Shown here: one piece after another, positions 1-6,464 of the stretch
Position numbering within the stretch: the first letter of the stretch is position 1
How the letters are laid out: each line of letters begins with the position of its first letter
Origin: an uncultured Oscillospiraceae bacterium
Lineage (GTDB): Bacteria > Bacillota > Clostridia > Oscillospirales > Ruminococcaceae
Length of the DNA stretch: 6,464 nt
Assembly (NCBI GenBank): GCA_934457235.1
Contig: CAKSHT010000122.1
Span: 1-6,464 of the forward strand
Direction of reading: 5' to 3'
The notes under the pieces: generated by a model
What the model saw: the letters and a program-made list of their open reading frames with translations, nothing else
Told to the model about the DNA's origin: nothing
The model's database searches: none
Position numbers and translations under genes: made by a program

Positions 1-3000
1 GCATTAAGGTATGCCTGCTTTTCGATAAGCTCTTTCAGTTCGGCGGCGTATTCAAACGGACGGTCGTAAAGAGATCGTGCGTTAGCAAGCTGCTTTTCTG
101 CTTTTTTAATAGCTGCGGAGAATTCCTCCGGCTGCTTTGCAAGCCTTTCAAGCATATTGTCGATACGGGTGATAGCACCCGTACCGCTGTTGTTGTAGTC
201 GGATTTATACAGATTTGCCCCCTTGACGAGAATGCTGCAGCTGTACTGATCCGAACGGCGCAGCCCTATTTCAAAGCCGTGATACTTGGCAAAGAAAACA
301 GGCTCTCCTCCACGGAAAGCCTCGCCGATCATATAAGCGCGTGCCTTGCTTTCAAACTCGGCAGCGGCTTTTTCTTTTTCAGTAATCATACGCCCGTCAA
401 ACTCTATTCTGAAACATTCATCTATATATGGATTGCTGTTCAGCGTCTGAATATCGATGATAGCGTTTTCGCGCTGACGGGTGAAACTCTGAATGTTTTT
501 CGGGTACACCTCCTGAATATCGTGGGCAAGCTGCCTGTGATGTGAGAGGTATTCGGTTTCAAGCAGCGAGAGCCTTGCGACTTCATTATCCACCGTGAGC
601 TTTTCAGCTACCAGCGGATTATCGGTAGTTGCAGCCTTCATTTCTGAAAAGGTAAGAGCCACCTCGTCAATGTCCTTGCAGCTGCGGGAAACCGGCTTAC
701 CGGACAGCACCTTTGAAGCAGTTTCCTGCTTCTTCTCAAGAAGCTGCCAGCGGTAAGTGTCGAATGTTCCTTTAGTTGCGTAGTAAATTACGGTCACTTC
801 GGGATTATTGTTGCCCTGACGTATTCCGCGACCGTTTCGCTGCTCAATGTCAGACGGACGGTATGGTGCGTCAAGATGGTGCATGGCAATAAGGTTTCTC
901 TGTATATTCACACCGGTGCCGAGCTTACCAGTCGAGCCGATGATAAGCCGGATTTTTGCCTCGTTCACTTTTTCAAACATCTCTATGCGCTGTTTGTCAT
1001 TCTTCGCGTCATGGACAAAGGCGATTTCCTCCGGCTTGTACTGACCGCTTTCAATGAGTTTCTGCTTGATATCCTCATAAACGGTGAATTTACCGTCATA
1101 TTTTGGGGTGTTGGTATCACAGAACACTACCTGTGCGGTTTTAGGGTTCTCGCGGTCGATTTCAAGGATTCGTTTGACGCACTGGTTTATCTTTGAACCC
1201 TCATAATCCTCGGCTTCGGGGTCAAGGATACGACCGTCCAGCGCTACCTTCGTCATGAAAGTACAGATTGCAAGCATATTATCTTCCTCGGGTTTTACCG
1301 CGCCAGATTCGATTTTCTTTGCCCGCTCCATGCCCTCATCACGCTGTTCTTCCTGCGATGGAGAGGGTTCGCAGATTATCATTTCCGGCTTGCCGCCGCT
1401 TATCTGAGGCAGCTTTAGATAGTCAAGGTCGCCGGTTTTTACAAGGTCAGTGACCTCGCCGAACAGATTACAAAGTTCCGGAAGATTAACGAAATTCGCA
1501 AATCTGGTGCGCATACGAAAACCGCTGCCGGAGGGCTTGACTTCCATAGCCTGCGTTATCTCTCCGTAAACCGAAGCCCAGTTGTCGAAATACTCGATAC
1601 CGAGATCGCGCAGCGTGGGAAATTGAAGAAGATACTGCCACACGAACATTTCTGATATTGCGTTAGAGATAGGTGTACCTGTCATCAGGCAGACACCGCC
1701 GCCGTTGTTCAGTTCCTGTATGTAGCGTATCTTGATTTCAAGGTCGAATGCACGCTGTGAATTTGAGCTGACATTAACGCCCGCGACATTGTTCATCTTT
1801 GAAAAAATCGCAAGGTTCTTGTATGCGTGTGCTTCGTCAACCACAAGATAGTCGCAGCCGAGATCCTCAAAACAAATGAGGTTATCCTTTTTGAAAGCCG
1901 CTCTGAGCTTTTCTACCTTTGTGGTTATGGATTTTCTCATGCTTTCAAGTTTCTTTACTGAAAGCCGTTGACCCTGATCCTGCCTCATCTGCTCAATGGA
2001 TACGGTCAGAGCGTCTATCTTTCGTCCATAATATTCCTCCTGTCTTTCAAGGGAAACTGGTATCTTCTCAAACTGCGACTGCGATATTATCACCGCGTCA
2101 AAGTTGCAAGATGAGATTTTCGCAAGGAACCGTCGGCGGTTGCTGGTCTGGAAATCCTTTTCGGTTGCCACAAGGATATTTGCCTGCGGGAAGAATCTCT
2201 GAAACTCCTCTCCGAATTGACCGATAACCGCATTAGGCACAACATATAGTGGTTTATTTATTGCACCTATGGATTTGAGGTACATTCCAAGCGCTGCGGA
2301 AGCTGCCGTTTTACCTGCGCCGACCTCATGAGCCATAAGCCCGCCGCCGGTCGCCGCAAATCTGGCGATCACATCTTTCTGGTGCGGACGGAGCGAAAGG
2401 CTCTTTGCCATGCCGGGAATCTCAATGTAGCTGCCATCGTATTTTCGCGGAGTTATAGCATTGAAACGGTTATTGTATATCTCCTCGATGGTTTTGATTC
2501 GCGTGGGGTCTGCGAGTATCCATTCATGGAATGCCTGCTCGATTTTTGCCTGCTTATCACGGGCGAGAATGGTTTCCTTGCGGTTGAGCACATACTTTTC
2601 ACGCTCTACGCCGTCGGAATCACGGTAGGTAACTTTATCCTTGACTTCGGCTTTGCGCTGATTGAGAACAAGTTCGGTAAGCTCGTATGCGTTCAGCCTT
2701 TTTGTACCGAATTCTTCGTTGACCTTTACACTGCGCTCCGAGGTTTTGTTCGGAATGCGCCATTCGTTTGTGGCGGGGATATATTCACAGCTGATCACCG
2801 CGCGTGGCAAAGCAGAATTACGTGCCCACATACTCGTTTCAAAAGTGTCGTACATGAACTGAGTGAACATCTCCGAGGGAATGAAGAACGACCCAAGACG
2901 GAAACTTATATCTGCAATGCTCAGCTGCGGAGGCTGGTGTTCCTTGAGTACCTCGACGTTTCGGCTGAAACGCTCTGGATTTTCTTCAGCTTTGACTATC

Positions 3001-6000
3001 GCTAGTCCGAGCTTGTCGCGGGTCCTGCCGGAAAGATATTCCTCGGCAGTTACCCAGCCGCTGTATTTATCGCCGCCGTTTCGTGCGGGGTCACAGTAAA
3101 TCTGGTCGCCGAGCTCCTCAATTATCTCGTCCTCGGTCTTGCCGCATAACCCAGCCATATATGCCAAGTCTATCTTCTGCTTGAGATTGAGGGATAGGTG
3201 CATTGCTTCAACGGCGCTGTCGGCGTGAGTGGGGTTTCGGTACTGATTAACGGTACGCTCGCGGAATACATCGGCTTTTTTGATAACAGGCTTGTTATCC
3301 GCGCCGCGGGATTCTATTTCAAGGGAAAACAGTTTGGGGCTGCGGACATCATCTGCAAATCTGCGCTGATTTGCCGCCGATGACAGGGGGCCATATCTTT
3401 TTACGAAATCGTCATAGGCGCTGTTGAGTGCAAGCCTTTCTGCTTCAAATACTTCGTCCGTACAGCCGCAACGCTGACTCATAATAATATGGTCGTATAT
3501 ATGGACAATATCGACCATCATGCGTATCGCCCTTGTAGAATTGGAATCACCGGAGAATGGTTTCGCTGTATGATTATCCGCATAGTACAGCCGGTTGTCC
3601 TCGATATAGTATGTGAACGGCTTTACTCCGTCCGGAATTGAAAATACCTCTGTTTCGTCCTCGTCAATTTCTTCAATTGTAGGTTCTGCGGAAAATGTCG
3701 CGGACATACGGGAAATCGCCGCGTCAAGCTGCTCCTGCAAATTACCGTTTGGAACTACCGTTATTTCCCGACCGAAACGACCGGTTATCTCTTTCAGTTC
3801 GCCGAGGATATTTTCGACGTGCTGTGCATAGTATTGGTTTCCCTGATACCACACATCGCCGACGCGCAGACTGCCGCCAATTGAGATCCACGGCGCTGTT
3901 TTGTTCAAGTCCATGCTGTCGATTTCTTCATCGGTGAGGACATTCTCTCTTTTCTGAAAAAAGAGAATATCCGTGACGGTTTCTGTCCCAGCCGATTCAA
4001 ACGCATTGCTCGGCAGGCGGACAGCGCCGATAAGCTCTGCGCGTTTGAGCATTTCCAAGCGCGGCTGCGTCAGATATTTGTCGAGCGTACCTTTTGAGGT
4101 AATGAGCGCGGCTATTCCTCCCGCTTTGAGCAGGTCAAGCGACTTGATGAAAAAGTAATCGTGAATAAGGTACTCGCTGTCGTACTTCGGGTCGTAAGGC
4201 TTGAAATCCCCGAACGGCACATTTCCGATTACGATATCATAAGGCTTTTCAAGCTTTGCACGCTCAAACCCCTTGTTCTGAATATTGGCACGGGGATAGA
4301 GGTAGTGCGCTATTCTTGCTGTCAGAGTGTCGATTTCCACGCCGTCAAGGGTGCTGTTATTCCGCATTTCCTCCGGCATATTGCCGTAGAAGTTACCTGT
4401 TCCCATTGACGGGTCAAGTATACGACCGCTCTTAAAACCGAACTGCGCCAGACCTTTGTATATGGAACGGATTATGACTGGATCCGTATAGAACGCGGTA
4501 TTTGTACTCGAACGTGCATTTCGGTATTCCGTTTCCGTCAGCAGATTTTTCAGCTCGGTGTATTCGCTGTTCCAACTGTCGTTATCCTTGTCGAATGCTT
4601 CCGGAATGCCGCCCCAGCCGCTGTATCTGGCAAGTTTGGTCTGTTCCTCCGGAGAAGCGTAGCGCTTTTCCGTTTCAAGCTGATTCAGCAGCTTTATGGC
4701 GGTTATGTTGTCCTGAAACTTTGCTTTTTTGCCGTGTGAGTATTCAAAATCAGCAGGGATCACAAAATCGACAGGTTCGGGTTTCTTCTCGACAGGTGGA
4801 TTTTCCACCAACAATGAGACATCATGTCCCATTGTTTCAGAATCATTTTCTTTTTCAGCAATCTCTATTTCAAGACCTCTCTCAAAGAGATAATCTATCG
4901 CATTGTCGATTTCCGAAAAAGACTGAATGCAGCAGTCTGGTATTTTCTCCCCGCCGAAAGCTATGCGGTCTGCAGTAAGAATAAGACTCATGCCGTCGGG
5001 GACAAGTTTCCAGTTCTCAAACTGAATCACACTGGCATCCTGAACGGAAACATCATCTGTGCTGCGCATTTGGCTTTCGATAAGCGGTATCTCGTCGCCA
5101 TTGCGGACAGCCTCGTAAAGTTCGCTGAAATACAGTCTGCGCTTAGGATCAGATTTATTTTCCTCCAACAATGAGACATCATGTCCCATTGTTTGGTGCA
5201 GGGCAACTTTTATCTGTTCAAGCAGCTTTTCATCGGAATCAAATCCAACATCGGGAAATCTGACATCCTCATCTGTTTTCAGAAATGTAATGTTGTGTTC
5301 TGACAGATATTCGTCGGACAGCGTACATTTCGGAGCGCAGATAACATATCTGTCAGCCGGCTTTGTCCGCAGGAGAGTGGAAACGCATACGGAATCAGGG
5401 AACAGGTAATAACCAGTGCCGTTTTCCTGCCCGACGGAAAAATCGTACCCGATGGAATCAAGATACGCAATAGCGTCGATTCCTGTCTGCGTGCTGTACG
5501 GATTTTCATATTGGATACTCTCCCTTGCGTGACGAACGCAGTTCCTGAGATGATTATTCTGGTCTTTTTTAGAAAAGTATTCGCCGCTGTCGAGCAGCCC
5601 GGCAGCCGCTTTTGCGGCGACATTCCATCTGAACAGGACATCTTCGCCGGAATTCATGGTTATCTTAATTCCCTTGGCATCGTACCATGAAAATTTGAAC
5701 GTATCGGATACGCTGGACGAGCCGCCGATTCCGTATTCCTTTTTCAGAAAGTTCGCGAATTCATCGGTGCTTGGGTGTTCGCTATTATAATATGTATATA
5801 CCCGCCATTTTCCGTCCTCAAAACCCGTTCCTGTCATGAGCAGTTCTGTCAGCGCAGCATTGTTTTGATCTTTACTTGTTTCAGCGGCTGGCGGAGCAGT
5901 ATCAAAAAGCGAATACTGATCACCTGAAAGAAACGAGGCGGATTCTCCGTCCGAAAAATCCACCTCGTTATCATATTCTGCTGTTTCAGTTAAGCTGCCG

Positions 6001-6464
6001 TCATCATCGAAAGGGTTATCGTGCTCAGTTCCGCTATCGTGTTCCTCGACCGAACTTCCGATATCAGCCAGTTCACGCAGTTCCTGATCGTATCCCATGC
6101 CGAGTTCTGCGCCGCTGTGAATATCTCCGTCAGCTGCTGCTCCCTCATTTCGGTGTTCGGGCTGAACTGCGTTCTCTGTTTCAGCGCCTCCATGGTTTCG
6201 CTGCGGCTGCGCTCCGCTTTCTGGGCTATCTCCTCCCATATCGTGCGGTACAGTCCGCTCATGTTTATGCACTGAAGCACTGTTCTGTCCAGCTCCGCCA
6301 TCAGATCGAGGGCTTTCAGGGCGAGTATGCTCATGTCCTTCCTGCCGTAACTGTCTGCCTTCGGATAGTAGATCCCGTTCTTCTCCTCGCAGGGAATCTC
6401 GCAGATCTCGTCCGCGAACATTACTTTCATCATGGTTTCGCTCATTGATTTCACTCCTTACTGC
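1..6464 (-). CDS. Polyvalent DNA methyltransferase-SNF2/DEAH helicase protein (partial at both ends)
   Basis: The frame whose codons occupy positions 3k to 3k+2 is open across the whole window, and all recognisable motifs fall in it. Residues are numbered from codon 6464-6462. Order: polar linker (1-180); QYSLF (183-187); conserved domain (about 209-300); methyltransferase with DPSMGTGNF (684-692) and NVPF (748-751); helicase with GAGKT (1382-1386), DEAH (1543-1546), TGTP (1595-1598), GTGVNIQ (1849-1855) and QRNGRGIRQG (1875-1884). Known for the family: giant proteins of conjugative elements and phages combining DNA-modifying and DNA-translocating domains, proposed to shield incoming DNA from restriction. 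The C terminus is probably near, because the charged helical tail at the left edge resembles the ends of related proteins. The N terminus is unresolved. In-frame ATGs at 6239 and 6098 lack a Shine-Dalgarno sequence, and relatives as I recall them continue upstream, so I favour a start beyond 6464. Family confidence is high; start confidence is low. Confidence 0.85.
715..2410 (-). other. SNF2/DEAH-type superfamily 2 helicase domain
   Basis: Residues about 1352-1917. A Q-motif-like LSLRPHQ entry leads to Walker A in AHEVGAGKT (GAGKT 1382-1386). About 160 residues later comes Walker B, VVDEAH (DEAH 1543-1546); a charged, probable coiled-coil insert lies between them (about 1470-1530, RQEEYYG to KKLESMRK). 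Motif III is LMTGTPISNA (TGTP 1595-1598). The second lobe has GSTGKLGTGVNIQ (1843-1855) and the arginine-finger motif QRNGRGIRQG (1875-1884). All ATPase residues are present, so translocase activity is expected. Coupled to the methyltransferase, it may move along or remodel incoming DNA. Confidence 0.9.
2411..3944 (-). other. Middle region of the polyvalent protein, no named domain
   Basis: Residues about 841-1351 join the methyltransferase to the helicase. The region has ordinary globular composition, including a CGC pair near residues 987-989 within a helical segment and a second YSGW (near 3050-3065) that echoes the YSGWGG of the methyltransferase entry. The stretch just before the helicase contains a helix-rich HEWILADP segment that precedes SNF2 domains in relatives as I recall them. 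I recognise no catalytic motif and assign no function. Confidence 0.5.
3942..3968 (-). repeat. Inverted repeat (hairpin) at the end of the methyltransferase domain
   Basis: Two 12-nt arms (3942-3953 and 3957-3968) flank a 3-nt loop. In the mRNA sense ATTCTCTTTTTT pairs with AAAAGAGAGAAT through 11 Watson-Crick pairs and one G-U wobble, loop CAG. The opposite strand has an A-C mismatch at that position. It encodes the ILFFQKREN stretch at the boundary between the methyltransferase domain and the next region. It is A/U-rich and could be coincidental; it is not followed by a stop, so it is not an ordinary gene-end terminator. Confidence 0.55.
3945..4735 (-). other. N6-adenine DNA methyltransferase-like domain
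   Basis: Residues about 577-840. The domain opens with a helix and YSGWGG (614-619), characteristic of this fusion family. SAM-binding motif I is DPSMGTGNF (684-692). An acidic strand end, GVEID, follows about 20 residues later. Catalytic motif IV reads IGNVPFGDF, with NVPF at 748-751 where most N6-adenine enzymes have (N/D/S)PP(Y/F). A YFFIKSLDLLKAGG helix and LITSKGTLD strand follow, as in type I/IIG methylases. No target recognition domain is evident, so specificity is unknown. Activity is plausible but unproven because of the Pro-to-Val change. Confidence 0.85.
4808..4837 (-). repeat. Palindromic in-frame repeat, copy 2
   Basis: The second identical copy, 357 bp (119 codons) from the first in the same orientation and phase. 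It is read as ETMGHDVSLL (residues 543-552), followed by an acidic, proline- and lysine-rich linker (VENPP...) that leads into the methyltransferase domain. The near-identity with copy 1 extends to 4800-4837. A linker position is what an element tolerated inside a gene would show. No third copy was seen in the window. Confidence 0.9.
5165..5194 (-). repeat. Palindromic in-frame repeat, copy 1
   Basis: A 30-bp sequence identical to 4808-4837. Allowing one mismatch, the identity extends to 5157-5194. Its core (5167-5193) is a palindrome with 13-nt arms around one central base. In the mRNA sense the arm AACAATGGGACAT pairs with ATGTCTCATTGTT using one G-U wobble; on the other strand that position is an A-C mismatch. 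It is read in the large protein as QTMGHDVSLL, residues 424-433, in a linker before a roughly 110-residue region. Confidence 0.9.
5600..5840 (-). other. Conserved N-terminal domain of the polyvalent protein
   Basis: Residues about 209-289 carry the pattern GKWRVYTYY, then FANFLKKEYGIGG, then a WYD-KGI strand pair and a downstream FRW helix. This layout (GK-RI-F, ...FL--EYG-GG, D--G--I, W--V) recurs next to methyltransferase-helicase fusions in clostridial elements as I recall them. The function is not known to me. It serves as an anchor showing that the frame is coding at least from here leftward. Confidence 0.6.
5904..5918 (-). other. QYSLF pentapeptide, candidate beta-sliding-clamp binding motif
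   Basis: Codons CAG TAT TCG CTT TTT encode QYSLF at residues 183-187 of the large protein, at the end of the disordered linker and before the first conserved domain. The established bacterial clamp (DnaN) binding consensus is QL(S/D)LF; only position 2 differs here. I recall related proteins carrying QLSLF or QISLF at the same place. Binding is inferred, not shown. Confidence 0.5.
5990..6445 (-). CDS. TnpV-like small protein, overprinted on the large gene
   Basis: A 151-codon frame runs from ATG 6445-6443 to TAA 5992-5990. An upstream in-frame GTG at 6454 is also possible, but AAGGAG lies 8 nt before the ATG and decides the start. The protein looks globular, with regular hydrophobic spacing, unlike the R/G/E/H-rich peptide from the overlapping frame. 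It resembles TnpV (small proteins of unknown function on clostridial transposons and ICEs) in layout: an early GIYYP, then YGR (about residues 32-34), an MSGL stretch (about 62-65), an EI...A..R helix, and a final segment with AW followed by IRN. Length is slightly above the usual 110-130 residues; the last 20 or so residues look like passive readout of the other frame. It lies wholly inside the large open frame, which is shifted -1 relative to it. Family assignment is by eye and tentative; that this is a translated gene is more secure. Confidence 0.6.
   Translation of the reverse strand: MSETMMKVMFADEICEIPCEEKNGIYYPKADSYGRKDMSILALKALDLMAELDRTVLQCINMSGLYRTIWEEIAQKAERSRSETMEALKQRTQFSPNTEMREQQLTEIFTAAQNSAWDTIRNCVNWLISEVRSRNTIAELSTITLSMMTAA
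6454..6459 (-). promoter_or_regulatory. Shine-Dalgarno site of the TnpV-like gene
   Basis: On the minus strand AAGGAG is followed by 8 nt (TGAAATCA) and then ATG at 6445. Core and spacing are near optimal for Firmicutes and favour the ATG over the GTG at 6454, which overlaps the site itself. In the large frame these bases are simply read as codons. Confidence 0.8.

Noticed and set aside
2328..3005. 225-codon plus-strand ORF
   Set aside because: It is antisense to the middle region and the Walker A area of the large gene, whose minus-strand motifs are unambiguous.
4808..5194. Two repeats read as a minimal CRISPR array
   Set aside because: There are only two copies, 327 bp apart, both translated in frame inside a conserved gene; no spacer-like periodicity or cas genes.
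5279..5641. 120-codon minus-strand ORF
   Set aside because: It is out of phase with the large gene inside a clearly coding stretch; its product has no recognisable pattern and no good ribosome binding site.
6096..6239. Start of the large gene at ATG 6239 or ATG 6098
   Set aside because: Neither has a Shine-Dalgarno sequence at usable spacing, and the frame continues open to the window edge. They remain fallback starts if the upstream sequence closes the frame just beyond 6464.
5990..6445. Programmed -1 frameshift fusing the TnpV-like protein to the large protein
   Set aside because: The phase relation would allow it, but I found no canonical X XXY YYZ slippery heptamer in the TnpV-like frame, and the large frame is open upstream without needing a shift.
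5876..6448. 190-codon plus-strand ORF opposite the TnpV-like gene
   Set aside because: It lies antisense to two open frames in a stop-poor, GC-richer stretch, has Arg/His/Leu-rich composition typical of shadows and no ribosome binding site that I can see. It does warn that open length alone is weak evidence here.

Overview
The window is almost entirely one very large minus-strand reading frame. It stays open from the right edge (6464) to the left edge (position 3), 2154 complete codons with neither a stop nor a certain start, so both ends of the gene lie outside. It encodes a multidomain polyvalent protein fusing an N6-adenine DNA methyltransferase-like domain to an SNF2/DEAH-type helicase. 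Such proteins are known from conjugative elements (ICEs) and phages, where they are thought to protect incoming DNA from host restriction. Base composition, a Gram-positive style Shine-Dalgarno site and resemblance to Ruminococcus/Oscillospiraceae/Lachnospiraceae element proteins suggest a gut Clostridia ICE; this assignment is inference.

Layout, in protein order (right to left; residue 1 = codon 6464-6462). Residues 1-180 (6464 to about 5925) are a polar, apparently disordered linker. A second gene of 151 codons, 5990-6445, is embedded here on the same strand in another phase, with a near-ideal ribosome binding site; it resembles the small TnpV family. A QYSLF pentapeptide, a candidate sliding-clamp binding motif, follows at 5904-5918. 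Then come a conserved N-terminal domain (about 5600-5840), a region of unrecognised domains bracketed by two identical 30-bp palindromic repeats (5165-5194 and 4808-4837), the methyltransferase domain (about 3945-4735), a long middle region (about 2410-3945) with no motif I can name, the helicase (about 715-2410) and a C-terminal tail.

No RNA gene, CRISPR array, insertion sequence end, terminator or stand-alone intergenic region was seen. The most interesting points are the overprinted TnpV-like gene in the linker, the in-frame palindromic repeat that adds a TMGHDVSLL peptide twice, and the clamp-like motif. Both repeat copies, and a separate hairpin just after the methyltransferase domain, form uninterrupted stems in the mRNA sense (G-U wobble) but carry a mismatch on the opposite strand.
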